From NCBI GenBank assembly GCA_021813505.1, contig JAKAKI010000082.1, forward strand, positions 1 through 41,202: a DNA stretch of 41,202 nucleotides, in the 5' to 3' direction. Of the stretch, positions 23,852 to 32,213 are shown piece after piece; position 1 is the first letter of the stretch; every line of letters begins with the position of its first letter. The notes beneath the pieces were generated by a model. That model made no database searches, had not been told where the DNA came from, and saw only the letters and a program-made list of their open reading frames with translations. The position numbers and the translations under genes were made by a program. The stretch is from a bacterium. GTDB lineage: Bacteria > Zixibacteria > MSB-5A5 > WJJR01.

Positions 23852-24775
23852 TTAATCGAAGAGGGCCTGCACGAATTCGTCGGGATCGAACGTTTCGAGA
23901 TCGTCGATGCCCTCGCCGATACCGACCCAGCGAACCGGGATCTTCAGTTGGTGCGCGATCGCGAGGACGATCCCACCCTTGGCGGTGCCGTCGAGTTTGG
24001 TCAGAACGATCCCGTTGACACCGGCGACTTTGGTGAACTCGGCGGCCTGGGCGAGGCCGTTTTGTCCCGTGGTGGCATCCATGACCAACAGAACTTCCAC
24101 CGTGCCGCCCGCGGGACCGAGCGCCTTGTCAACGGTTCGCCTGATCTTGGCCAGTTCGGCCATAAGGTTCGATTTGCTGTGCAGGCGGCCGGCGGTATCG
24201 ATCAGGACGTGGGGAATACCGCGCGACTTGGCGGCCTGGACCGCATCGAAGGCCACGGCCGCGGGATCGCCACCGGCGGTCGAGCCGACGAGCTGCGCGT
24301 TGGCGCGTTCGGCCCAGATTTCGAGCTGCTCCCCTGCCGCGGCGCGAAACGTGTCGGCGGCGGCGAAGATGACGCGCTGGCCGGCCTGCGTGTAATGGCA
24401 ACCGATCTTGCCGATCGATGTTGTCTTGCCGACCCCGTTCACGCCGACGAAGATCATGACCATGGGGGTGGCCGGTGCCGCGCTCGTCTCAGCTCCGCGC
24501 CCCTCGGTCAGGATTGTCTTCATCTCGTCCTTGATGAAGCCGAGGACGGCGCTCGATTCGGCGGTCTTCTCCTTGGCGCAACGTTTCTTGAGCCGCTCGA
24601 TCAATTCCTCGGCAACACTCAGGCCGCAATCGGCGCCGATGAGAGCGGTTTCGATTTGTTCGAACAGGGCATCATCGATAGCCGGAGCGAGGCCCAGCAC
24701 TTCTTTGATCTGACCGGCAAGCGCCTTTTGGGTTTTTGTAAGGCCTTCTTTGAGACGATTGAAGAATGATCGCAT
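23852..24775 (-). CDS. ftsY: Signal recognition particle receptor FtsY
   Basis: The product is 307 aa from ATG 24775. It is the SRP-receptor GTPase that docks ribosome-nascent chain-SRP complexes at the inner membrane. The N domain is helical (residues 1-95). The G domain has GVNGVGKT (111-118), the insertion-box DTFRAAAGEQLEIWA, DTAGR (193-197), TKLDG (259-263) and the closing GVGEG-like motif GIGEGIDDL. The acidic A domain of E. coli FtsY is absent, as in many phyla. An open frame extends 77 codons further upstream, but it runs through repeat B, so the downstream ATG is used. The ribosome-binding site is weak. Confidence 0.95.
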   Translation of the reverse strand: MRSFFNRLKEGLTKTQKALAGQIKEVLGLAPAIDDALFEQIETALIGADCGLSVAEELIERLKKRCAKEKTAESSAVLGFIKDEMKTILTEGRGAETSAAPATPMVMIFVGVNGVGKTTSIGKIGCHYTQAGQRVIFAAADTFRAAAGEQLEIWAERANAQLVGSTAGGDPAAVAFDAVQAAKSRGIPHVLIDTAGRLHSKSNLMAELAKIRRTVDKALGPAGGTVEVLLVMDATTGQNGLAQAAEFTKVAGVNGIVLTKLDGTAKGGIVLAIAHQLKIPVRWVGIGEGIDDLETFDPDEFVQALFD

Positions 24776-24832
24776 AGGGGTCGCCTGGTTGGAGGCGGGA
24801 GGATAAGGAAAGTCGGCGGGCAAATCAAATGG

Positions 24833-24963
24833 TGCCACGGACAAGGAGGACCGAGCGGCTATTTGCTCGGTCCTCCTTGTCCGTGGCCTTCTCAGGATTG
24901 TGTGAAAAAGACACGGACAAGCAGATTCTCCAAAAAACCGGAGAATCTGCTTGTCCGTGGCAC
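24833..24963. repeat. Repeat family B, copy 2 (131-bp double hairpin)
   Basis: This has the same architecture and length as the copy at 18233-18363: hairpin 1 with arms ACCGAGC/GCTCGGT inside CACGGACAAGGAGG/CCTCCTTGTCCGTG, then hairpin 2 with CACGGACAAGCAGATTCTCC and its complement. The linker and loops differ, and some stem changes are compensatory (AGACC/GGTCT against GGACC/GGTCC). This indicates selection or mobilisation that preserves base pairing. It lies just upstream of ftsY. Confidence 0.88.
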
Positions 24964-25053
24964 CGCGACTTGGAACCTGTCTTCTCAACATGCCCGGGAT
25001 GCCCATCCCACCATTGCACGAGGCTCTCGCTGATTCAAAACGAAGTTGTGTGT

Positions 25054-25127
25054 GGGAGGGCGAGGCTCCTGCCGAGCCTTTTTCCGGGCGCGGGAAGAAA
25101 GAGGCTCGGCGGGAGCCTCGCCCTCCC
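25054..25127. repeat. Repeat family C, copy 1
   Basis: Arms GGGAGGGCGAGGCTCCTGCC and GGCGGGAGCCTCGCCCTCCC flank a variable centre with GAGCC/GGCTC continuation. Copies with the same arms are at 28098-28186 and 31941-32010. All are intergenic. Confidence 0.88.
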
Positions 25128-25150
25128 GGCCAGGACTTCGCCGCACCAAG

Positions 25151-25181
25151 AAAAAGGGGCGCACTACTGTTGCGCGCCCCT
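25151..25181 (-). terminator. Rho-independent terminator for the haem-porin operon
   Basis: On the minus strand GGGGCGCGCAACAGTAGTGC closes with GCGCCCC and is followed by TTTTTCTTGG. It lies about 150 bp beyond the stop of the haem-porin gene, which is the nearest upstream minus-strand gene. Confidence 0.75.
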
Positions 25182-25205
25182 ATCGTAAGGAATGACGCTG
25201 AAGTC

Positions 25206-25337
25206 TCTAGAACTCATCCCAAAAATCGAATTTGAGGGACGGACAAGTTCAAAGCCCTCGTCATTCCACCTATGAGAGTCACCGAAGCAAACGACATGCC
25301 AGAACCCCGAACGTGAATTTTGGGATGGCTTCTAGAA
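25206..25337. mobile_element. Possible small inverted-repeat (MITE-like) insertion
   Basis: CATCCCAAAAATC on the left (25215-25227) and CATCCCAAAATTC read on the opposite strand on the right (about 25314-25326) are 12/13 identical inverted ends. TCTAGAA occurs just outside both ends (25206-25212 and 25331-25337) and could be a target-site duplication, although the 6-bp TCTAGA core is itself palindromic. There is no coding capacity. The right copy of TCTAGAA contains the stop codon of the haem-porin gene. Confidence 0.35.
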
Positions 25338-26600
25338 GTCGAAGTCGAGCAGGGCGGCGAATTGATGCTGTTTTGCAATCGTCGTATATCCTGTCTCCCG
25401 GTACGTGTATTCGCCGTGGAGGGCAACGTTTACGGCGGTCCAATCACCGAGGTAATAACGCACCAGCGTGGAAATCGCTCGCACGCGGCTGGATTTGTCG
25501 AAATCCGGGGGCGTGATCCAGTTGAACATGGCGGAGGCGACCATTCGATTATTGGGCAGAGCGGCCCAGTCGAGCCGGCCGAAGCCACCGGTGAAGTGGT
25601 ACTTGCCCTGGCTTACGGCTCTGACCGGACCGATGGCCTTATCATCGGAGCCGTACATGAATAGCGCCTGAAGGTTGAACGTGTTGTAGTTCAGGCTGGC
25701 ATGGCCCCCGATTCGGTAGAACGATTTGTTGATCTTGCCATCGCCGTCTCCTGTCGCGCCGCTGAATGGGACCATGAGTGAAGTCGGAACCCAGCCGAGA
25801 TAGCCGAAGGCGCCGACCCTCTGGCCGCTACTCTGGCCTTCGCCTCGGCCGAATGTCTTGGAAACGTTTGCATACAGGTCTTTGGCGTTGTTGTTGTCTG
25901 GATTCGCGCCGCTGCCATTCACGATACCAGCAGCGTATTTGATTCCCTCTCTGAAGTGGCCGGTGGCTTCGATGCCGATCTGATTGTCGGCGAAGACAAA
26001 GTTGTTCCCCGGCGTGGAGAATTCGTAGACCTCGTACGGTTGCAGCAAGTAATACGACCGTTTCGAACTGATCGCCTGGTACCCCGGCTCGAAGCGGCCG
26101 ACGCGCAGGCTGAGCACATCCTGCACAAGATTGCTGAAGACCAGGTTCGCCGACTCGAGCGCACCCGGTTGGCTGGGGTCCATCGACCCGACGCTGGCGT
26201 AACCGGCACGGGGTTCGTCGATACGAGGCGTGTAGATCATGAGGAACGAGATGTTTTTGTGCATCACACCCGCGGCCAACAGGTCGAGGCCATTCAGATG
26301 AAAACCGGAGGTTGTGCTCTTTGAGTCCGGTTCGTGCATAATCATAAGCCCGGTCGAAGTGCGCAACGAGATGGGTGGGAAGGTCTCGAAGACCGTCTTC
26401 TCGAGACCCTCCTGTCCGGGCTGCTGGTATCCATTGTCGCGGAAGCGCTGGCCGTAGTCGTTGAGTTTGGTGAAAGAGGTATGGCACATATTGCAATTGA
26501 AGCCATACTTCCGGGCCAGTGCCGGAATCGCCTGACTCGGTTCGGGCAGAAGAACCAGCAGGGTCAGGGCGCTGACTATGAGAAGTGTTAGTCGTTTCAC
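25332..26600 (-). CDS. Outer-membrane porin with N-terminal CxxCH haem motif
   Basis: The product is 422 aa from GTG 26600, chosen because GGGAGGGACC precedes it and a Sec signal peptide follows (KRLTLLIVSALTLLVLLPEP, then SQA-I). An upstream ATG at 26657 would overlap the preceding gene. Immediately after the signal is KYGFNCNMCHTSFTKLNDYG, with C36, C39 and H40 forming one c-type haem site. The remainder (about 60-422) is a long beta-strand barrel (FLMIYTPRID, VQDVLSLRVGRFEPGYQAIS, ALFMYGSDDKAIG) ending in Phe, as outer-membrane proteins do (LLDFDF). It follows the dihaem peroxidase gene by 13 bp. A monohaem plug or entry haem for an outer-membrane electron or solute path is inferred. Confidence 0.82.
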   Translation of the reverse strand: MKRLTLLIVSALTLLVLLPEPSQAIPALARKYGFNCNMCHTSFTKLNDYGQRFRDNGYQQPGQEGLEKTVFETFPPISLRTSTGLMIMHEPDSKSTTSGFHLNGLDLLAAGVMHKNISFLMIYTPRIDEPRAGYASVGSMDPSQPGALESANLVFSNLVQDVLSLRVGRFEPGYQAISSKRSYYLLQPYEVYEFSTPGNNFVFADNQIGIEATGHFREGIKYAAGIVNGSGANPDNNNAKDLYANVSKTFGRGEGQSSGQRVGAFGYLGWVPTSLMVPFSGATGDGDGKINKSFYRIGGHASLNYNTFNLQALFMYGSDDKAIGPVRAVSQGKYHFTGGFGRLDWAALPNNRMVASAMFNWITPPDFDKSSRVRAISTLVRYYLGDWTAVNVALHGEYTYRETGYTTIAKQHQFAALLDFDF

Positions 26601-26613
26601 GTCGGGTCCCTCC

Positions 26614-27684
26614 CTACTTGGGCAGCTCGGCTGCGGGAATCGGTTTGACATCGGCAACTTCCGGATTGGTGCTGGTCATGGCGCGGGTCATGAACGCCAC
26701 CAGCGCTTTGATTTCGGTTTCCGACAGACCGAGCGGAAGCATCATGGGATCGAGATTGGCATCCTCGGGGCCACCGCCGCGATTGTAAAGGCGCACGACA
26801 TCCTCCAGAGTTTGTTCCTTACCGGTGTGCAGGTACGGGGCTCTGGCGGCGACATCGCGAATGGTCGGGGTTTTGAATGCGCCGAAATCTCTTTCGCTCT
26901 TGGTTACGGCGCGCCGGCCTTCATCAGGCTTGCCGGGTTCAATCGGTTCGACGCCAAGGTTGTGGAAGCGGCCATCGCTGAGCTGTCCTCCCCAGTGGCA
27001 GGCCGAGCAGTGGCCCTTGCCATTGAAGATCTCGAGACCCTGCTTTTCAAGTGGGGTCAGCGCCGAGACATCGCCCTGAACGAATCGGTCGAACGGAGAA
27101 TCAGTCGTGACAACGGTACGCTCGAACGCGGCGATGGCCTGCGCCACTTGATCAACGGTTATGGGACTGGTTCCGAATACCGATTTGAACTCGGTGACAT
27201 AACCGGGGATGTCGTTGAGCGTCCGGAGCATGGCATCGTGGGTGTTTCCCATTTCGATGGGGTTTTGGATTGGCCCTTTCGCCTGCTCCTCGAGCGTTGG
27301 GGCACGGCCGTCCCAGAATTGCAGGCGGCTGTGCGCGGCATTCACGACCGGCGGAGAACGTCGGCCGCCCATCTGGCTATTGATGCCCTTGCTGGTCGGG
27401 CCTGAGTCGGACCAACCTTTCGATGGATCGTGACAGGTGGCGCAACTGACCGTGTTGTCCTTCGAGAGGCGGGTGTCGAAGTAGACTTTCTTCCCGAGGA
27501 GAATCTTGGCGCTGGTCTGGGGATTGTCAGCAGGTGCTATGACGGGCGGCAGGTTGCCGACACGAACCGGTCCATGCGCGACGACGCCTGATTCCGTGAT
27601 CGGAACTTGCGGGTTTTCCGCCCAGGCAAGGGCGACCAGGAGTGCGGACCCTAAAATCACCAGGAAGAACAAAGACCGTTGCAT
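26614..27684 (-). CDS. Dihaem cytochrome c peroxidase family protein (CcpA/MauG superfamily)
   Basis: The product is 356 aa with a Sec signal peptide (about residues 1-22). Two haem c sites are present: CATCH at 81-85 and CSACH at 226-230. Family signatures include LGKKVYFDTRLSKDNTVSCA, FWDGRAPTLEEQAKGPIQNP, AIAAFERTV and GAFKTPTIRDVAARAPYLHT. These periplasmic enzymes reduce hydrogen peroxide with electrons from small cytochromes or, in MauG-like members, oxidise protein residues; the sequence does not settle which. AAAGGAGGACTC precedes the ATG. It is the first gene of a two-gene operon with the haem porin. A TATAAC -10-like box is at 27733-27738. Confidence 0.92.
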   Translation of the reverse strand: MQRSLFFLVILGSALLVALAWAENPQVPITESGVVAHGPVRVGNLPPVIAPADNPQTSAKILLGKKVYFDTRLSKDNTVSCATCHDPSKGWSDSGPTSKGINSQMGGRRSPPVVNAAHSRLQFWDGRAPTLEEQAKGPIQNPIEMGNTHDAMLRTLNDIPGYVTEFKSVFGTSPITVDQVAQAIAAFERTVVTTDSPFDRFVQGDVSALTPLEKQGLEIFNGKGHCSACHWGGQLSDGRFHNLGVEPIEPGKPDEGRRAVTKSERDFGAFKTPTIRDVAARAPYLHTGKEQTLEDVVRLYNRGGGPEDANLDPMMLPLGLSETEIKALVAFMTRAMTSTNPEVADVKPIPAAELPK

Positions 27685-27732
27685 GAGTCCTCCTTTCGCG
27701 AGCCGAAAGTTGACAGAATGAAGTTACCAACA

Positions 27733-27805
27733 GTTATATCTGCGGGATGGGAAGGAAAGGCAAGGTCGATCGGTCGGTTGTGACATTCGAGTTGGCAAAA
27801 TGTCA
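27733..27805 (-). promoter_or_regulatory. Candidate promoter and operator of the peroxidase/haem-porin operon
   Basis: On the minus strand TATAAC (plus 27733-27738) lies about 50 bp upstream of the ATG. The nearest TTG-type -35 (TTGCCT) is at 19-base spacing. Further upstream TGACATT-N11-AATGTCA (27781-27805) is a perfect interrupted palindrome, a possible site for a dimeric regulator. Confidence 0.3.
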
Positions 27806-27844
27806 TGACAGAAACCGGCCTTTGTGTCTCGATTCCCGATTTGA

Positions 27845-28051
27845 TGGCACGGGCGTCCAGCCCATGCCAATGCCACAAGATGGCCTGCCATCGGGGGCGT
27901 GTTGGAAAACCGGGCAGACAAGAGTGTCTGCCCCACTCTTGGCAATGGAAGTCTCCATCTCTCAGTGGCGCGGACACTCTTGTCCGCACTCAGGTCACCA
28001 GACGCGGCGGCCTTTCAACAGGCCCAGGAGCCACGGGCGGGATGCCCGTGG
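27845..28051. repeat. Cluster of four short intergenic hairpins
   Basis: The stems are TGGCACGGGC/GCCCATGCCA (27845-27869), GGGCAGACA/TGTCTGCCC (27912-27933), GCGGACA/TGTCCGC (27970-27987) and CCACGGGC/GCCCGTGG (28031-28051). The last matches the hairpin at 5245-5265 in layout and in the following TACCAA. Different stem sequences occur side by side. Confidence 0.7.
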
Positions 28052-28097
28052 TACCAACGAAGAGGGATGTTGGTAATTCGAGAAGAGGAGGCTACGT

Positions 28098-28186
28098 GGG
28101 AGGGCGAGGCTCCCGCCGAGCCTGGATCCCGCGCGGGCAATAGATTCGCGCGCGGAAACATCGCTCGGCAGGAGCCTCGCCCTCCC
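28098..28186. repeat. Repeat family C, copy 2
   Basis: The arms are GGGAGGGCGAGGCTCCCGCC and GGCAGGAGCCTCGCCCTCCC, with CGAGCC/GCTCGG continuation and a longer centre containing CGCGCGGG/TTCGCGCGCG. It lies about 40 bp past the smc stop codon. Confidence 0.88.
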
Positions 28187-28225
28187 TCGTGTGCCTTGGC
28201 GACTATTCCTGAGGCGCAAAACCGA

Positions 28226-31200
28226 TTAACTAGTGGATTCGACGGGGGCTGACGGCGCCGGGATTTCCTCGACCGTTGGCTCGTCGGCATCCTCGACGAT
28301 GAGGGCCGGATCGGAGGCGGATTCGCCTTCGTGTTTGAGACGCACGGAGACGATGCGGGAGACGCCGGGCTGCTCCATGGTGACGCCGTAGAGCACGTCG
28401 GCCGCCTCCATTGTGAGCTTGTTGTGCGTCACGATAATGAACTGGGTCCGGACCTTGAAGCGATCCACCAGCCGGAGGAAACGTCCGCAATTGGCATCAT
28501 CCAGCGGCGCGTCAACTTCGTCGAGAATGCAGAACGGACTGGGCTTCACCAGATAGAGACCGAATAGCAGCGCCAAGGCTGTCAGGGCACGCTCGCCGCC
28601 GGAAAGCTGGCGCAGGCCGATGAATTTCTTGCCGCGCGGGCGCGCGAAAATCTCGATCGGCGAATCGAGGGGATCCTCCGGATTTGTGAGACGGACATCG
28701 GCCTCACCGCCACGGAAAAGCTGCGTGAAGACCTCCTGGAAATTCATCCGCGCGGTTTCAAAAGTTTCCATGAAACGTTTACCGGCGGTGATGTTGAGCT
28801 CGGCAATCGTTTCGGTGAGCGCTTTCTTGGCGGCGCGCAGGTCACCCACCTGCTTTTCGAAGAAGTCCCAGCGCTGTTTCTCGTGCTCGTATTCCTCGAG
28901 GGCGAGCGGATTGACCGGACCGAGGCCTTCGATATGCTCGGCGATGCCGGTGATCTTTGATTTCAATTCTTCCAGAGTCAGGGGTGATTCTTCGATCTTC
29001 GTCTCGTCGGCGTCGATCTGAAGCGTTTCGGACATACGGCGGCGGCTCTGGTCGATTTCGACGTCGAGGCGGGAGAGCTCGATGTCGGCCTGGGAGCGCG
29101 CCCGCTCGGCATCATCGCGACGGTGGCGCGCCTCTTTGACTTTCACGTCGATGGCCGAAGAGGCCTCATGATGGCGCATCGCCTCCGCTCGGGTGGAAGT
29201 GCGCAGCGACTCGAGCTGATCACGCGCCGCGGACAGTTCAGCGTGAGATTTCTCGAGGATGGCCAATTGGTCGGTCATCTGGGCAGCCTCCATGGTGGCG
29301 GCCGCGACCCGTGATTGAATCTGTTCCTGCTCTTCCTTCGTTTCTTCAATCGACTCGGCCAAGCGCTGGATTTCGGTGACGACCGCATCGAAGCGGGCGA
29401 TGGCCTCGACGGTGTGCACCCGGGCGTCATTCACGGCAATGCTGCGAGTCCTGACTTGCTCTTCCAACGCGGCGGCCTTTTCGACCGCCAACCGCCGCTC
29501 CTCGGTGATGCGAGTGGTGCGCTCATCGAGCTGACGGATCAAATCGTCCTGACGGCCATGGTGAACGTCGTCATCGGCCAAAGCGGCTTTCCGCGCTGAA
29601 AGATCATTCTGCAAGTCGTCGCGGAGACGGGTCAATTCGGCGGCGCGCGCGGTCTCTCCCTCCATCGTCAGGTGCAAGTTGCGCTGCTGGGACTCACGGT
29701 CGCGAAGCTGCGCCGATTTGGCTTCCAGATCGCGCCGGGTCTGGGCGGTCTGAGACACGAGCTCTTCGAGTCTGGTCCTGGCGGCAGTTAGTGATTCACG
29801 GCCGGCAGTGATGCGTTGTTGAAATTCCTCGAGACGGCGCGCGCGGCCTACGATCGTCTCGCCGGAGGTGCCCGTGTCCATTGCGGCCGCTTCGCCGGCA
29901 CCGTCGACACGCAGGGCGCCGCTGGTTTCGATCAGGAAGCCATCACGCGAGACGACGCTGGACCGTCGGCCGAGCACATCATAGACGCGGCGCGCTTCGG
30001 CCTGCGTTTCCACGATGGCAATCTTTCCCAGCAAGGCGCGAGCCCAGACTGCCGCATCGGGTTCGGCTTCCACTTTGTCGGACAACACGCCGAGGAATGC
30101 CGGATCGTCGCAGGTTGGCTTTGCCATTGGCTCGAGCCGCAAGAGGGATGGATCCAGGACAACCGCTGTGCCAGTGGCGGCGCCCGCGAGATAGGACGTG
30201 AGATTGTGGGCGGTCGCGGGGTCATCGCACCAGAGCGCGCCGAGACGATCGGCCAGCGCGAGTTCGACAGCGCGTTCCCAGCCGGCTTGCGGATGCAGAC
30301 GGTCACTGAGGCTGCGAACATGCCCCTCCCAACGAGCGGCATCGGAGAGCACTGCTTCGGCCGCCGCGCCGAGACCTTCGCCACGGGCAATCATCCCGGC
30401 CAGCATGTCGCGCGCCGATTCCCACTCCTGAAGTCGTTCCGTCCACGAGCGCGCATCGCTTTCGAGTTGGAGCCGTTCGGTTTCTAACGCGGCCAGTGCG
30501 CGATTCAATTCATCACATGCGGTGCGTGCCGTTGTGACTTCATGGTCGATGCTCGCGATCGATTGGCGGAGGCGTTCGATCTCCTGACTTTTCTGGTCGT
30601 GTTCTAAGGCGAGGCGTTCGAGCCGTGCGTTCAATTCCTCGATCAGCTTGCCCCACCCCTGCCTCCGTTCGACGGTTGCAGCGCGCTGGGAATCGAGTTG
30701 GGCGCGCTCCTGCGTGACCGCCGTGTGATCATCGTTGAGGCGCTGGAGCGCCTGCTCGGCCTGCTCGGCTTCGGCTGCGATGGCCCGGTATGCGGCCTCG
30801 GCCTCCTGGGCGCGGCGCGCGACAGCTTCCTTCTCTTGCTCGGCGTCGGTCTTCCCGGCTTCAGCCTTTTGCAGGCGTTCGGTTGTCTCGGCCAGGCGTG
30901 CCGCGAGGGATGCCAGGCGGGTTTGGAGCTGGGCTCGTTCGTCGTCGAGGTACTTCTGCCGGCCGGTCAGTTGGACTTTCCGGGTCTCGGCGGTATGCCA
31001 TTCGTGGGTGACGGCGGCGAGGCGGTCGGCTACTTCGGTCGCAGCCTTCTCGGCCTGCTCGGTCGTGAGTAGTGCGGATTGCCATTCCAACTCGAGGGCA
31101 TCGTATGCGGCCTGAAGCATAGTGCACTCCTCGTAGACCTTGCGGGTCTTGTCATGAACCTGGGAGCGCGACTCATGGAGGGCACGGTACGAGCGTACCG

Positions 31201-31888
31201 CCTCGACGATCTGCAGGGTGCGCAGTTCGTCGCGCAACTGGCGGTGGCGTTCCGCACGGCCCTTTTGGCGGGCCAGTGAACGGGCGCGAGTGGCGACTTC
31301 GTTCTTGAGGTCGGTGAGGCGAATGAGGTCGTGTTCGGTGGCTTCAAGCTTTCGAAGCGCAGCCCGCTTGCGCCATTTGTATTTCGAGACGCCGGCGGCT
31401 TCCTCAAAAAGACTTCGGCGCTCGTCGGGATTCTCGGAAATGATGGCGTCTATCATTCCCTGCTGGATCACAGAATAGGCGTGGGAGCCCATGCCGGTGT
31501 CCATGAGCAGGTCGTTGATATCTTTGAGACGGCAGGCCGCGCGGTTGAGGCGGTATTCGCTGACGCCAGAGCGGTCGAGCCGCCGGGTGATCGCGACTTC
31601 TTCGAATTCGCAGGCGAGGGCGCCGCTGTGGTTATCGATGACGAGTGTGACTTCCGCTGCCGACAGCGCGGGACGCTGCGGGGTGCCTCCGAAGATCACT
31701 TCCTCCATTTTGCCGCCACGGAGGACACGGATGCGTTGTTCGCCAAGCACCCAGCGCACGGCATCGGTGAGGTTGGATTTGCCGCAGCCATTGGGGCCGA
31801 CAATACCGATGACACCCTTGCCGAAGACGACTTCCGTGGGATCGGGGAATGACTTGAATCCCGCTACTTCAATTCGCTTTAGAAACAC
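28226..31888 (-). CDS. smc: Chromosome segregation ATPase SMC
   Basis: The product is 1220 aa, normal for bacterial SMC. It forms the condensin-like ring that compacts and segregates chromosomes. The N-terminal head begins MFLKRIEVAGFKSFPDPTEV with Walker A GPNGCGKSN (31-39). Two long coiled coils (about 165-500 and 680-1010) flank a hinge near residues 515-660. The C-terminal head carries LSGGERALTALALLFGLYLV, the ABC signature, and Walker B FCILDEVDAPLDD. The start codon is GTG with GGGGGG about 4 bases upstream. The C-terminal tail is acidic and proline-rich (EDADEPTVEEIPAPSAPVES). ScpA and ScpB are not nearby. The gene is separated from the upstream cluster by repeat C copy 3. Confidence 0.97.
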   Translation of the reverse strand: MFLKRIEVAGFKSFPDPTEVVFGKGVIGIVGPNGCGKSNLTDAVRWVLGEQRIRVLRGGKMEEVIFGGTPQRPALSAAEVTLVIDNHSGALACEFEEVAITRRLDRSGVSEYRLNRAACRLKDINDLLMDTGMGSHAYSVIQQGMIDAIISENPDERRSLFEEAAGVSKYKWRKRAALRKLEATEHDLIRLTDLKNEVATRARSLARQKGRAERHRQLRDELRTLQIVEAVRSYRALHESRSQVHDKTRKVYEECTMLQAAYDALELEWQSALLTTEQAEKAATEVADRLAAVTHEWHTAETRKVQLTGRQKYLDDERAQLQTRLASLAARLAETTERLQKAEAGKTDAEQEKEAVARRAQEAEAAYRAIAAEAEQAEQALQRLNDDHTAVTQERAQLDSQRAATVERRQGWGKLIEELNARLERLALEHDQKSQEIERLRQSIASIDHEVTTARTACDELNRALAALETERLQLESDARSWTERLQEWESARDMLAGMIARGEGLGAAAEAVLSDAARWEGHVRSLSDRLHPQAGWERAVELALADRLGALWCDDPATAHNLTSYLAGAATGTAVVLDPSLLRLEPMAKPTCDDPAFLGVLSDKVEAEPDAAVWARALLGKIAIVETQAEARRVYDVLGRRSSVVSRDGFLIETSGALRVDGAGEAAAMDTGTSGETIVGRARRLEEFQQRITAGRESLTAARTRLEELVSQTAQTRRDLEAKSAQLRDRESQQRNLHLTMEGETARAAELTRLRDDLQNDLSARKAALADDDVHHGRQDDLIRQLDERTTRITEERRLAVEKAAALEEQVRTRSIAVNDARVHTVEAIARFDAVVTEIQRLAESIEETKEEQEQIQSRVAAATMEAAQMTDQLAILEKSHAELSAARDQLESLRTSTRAEAMRHHEASSAIDVKVKEARHRRDDAERARSQADIELSRLDVEIDQSRRRMSETLQIDADETKIEESPLTLEELKSKITGIAEHIEGLGPVNPLALEEYEHEKQRWDFFEKQVGDLRAAKKALTETIAELNITAGKRFMETFETARMNFQEVFTQLFRGGEADVRLTNPEDPLDSPIEIFARPRGKKFIGLRQLSGGERALTALALLFGLYLVKPSPFCILDEVDAPLDDANCGRFLRLVDRFKVRTQFIIVTHNKLTMEAADVLYGVTMEQPGVSRIVSVRLKHEGESASDPALIVEDADEPTVEEIPAPSAPVESTS

Positions 31889-32213
31889 GTGCCCCCCGGA
31901 GTGGGTGTGAGGTTTTGATTGGCGTGTGGCCTGCGGTCGAGGGAGGGCGAGGCTCCCGCCAAGCCTCGTACCCGCGCGGAAACAGGGCTCGGCAGGAGCC
32001 TCGCCCTCCCTCGCGCGTAATCGGAAACTGCCGCAACAGAGACGTGAGGACTCCTGCGTGGCGGCGATGGGCTAAAAGCCCCTTGTCCGCACGGACGCAG
32101 GACGCGTGGCATTGTGGAGAAGGCCACTATGGTCATGATTTCGTTCAGTTTCGTATCGTCCAAAAATCGCACCGGCGCGTTTGAGGCCGGGGCGTGATGA
32201 AAAGTCCATGAGC
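31889..32213. other. Intergenic region upstream of smc
   Basis: These 325 bases hold no gene. They contain repeat C copy 3 (31941-32010) and a TCCTGCGT/ACGCAGGA inverted repeat enclosing a GGGCT/AGCCC stem (about 32051-32104). No clear promoter for smc was found. Confidence 0.5.
31941..32010. repeat. Repeat family C, copy 3
   Basis: The arms are GGGAGGGCGAGGCTCCCGCC and GGCAGGAGCCTCGCCCTCCC, with a short centre. It is the shortest of the three copies, and the left inner arm has AAGCC where the others have GAGCC. Confidence 0.88.

Larger units (their letters stand above)
24776..25331. other. Intergenic region between ftsY and the haem-porin gene
   Basis: These 556 bases hold repeat B copy 2 (24833-24963), a short GATGCCC palindrome near 24991-25012, repeat C copy 1 (25054-25127), a minus-strand terminator (25151-25181) and a possible small inverted-repeat element (25206-25337). 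I see no gene. Confidence 0.5.
27685..28225. other. Repeat-rich intergenic region between peroxidase gene and smc
   Basis: These 541 bases hold no convincing gene. They hold the peroxidase ribosome-binding site and a -10-like box (27733-27738), a TGACATT-N11-AATGTCA palindrome (27781-27805), four short hairpins (27845-27869, 27912-27933, 27970-27987, 28031-28051) and repeat C copy 2 (28098-28186). Confidence 0.5.

Noticed and set aside
24776-25006. 77-codon N-terminal extension of FtsY
   Set aside because: The extension is translated from repeat B and low-complexity sequence. The family-like N domain starts at ATG 24775.
18233-32010. Interspersed palindromes as a CRISPR array
   Set aside because: Copies are thousands of bases apart, not regularly spaced, and each is itself a hairpin pair; no cas genes are present.
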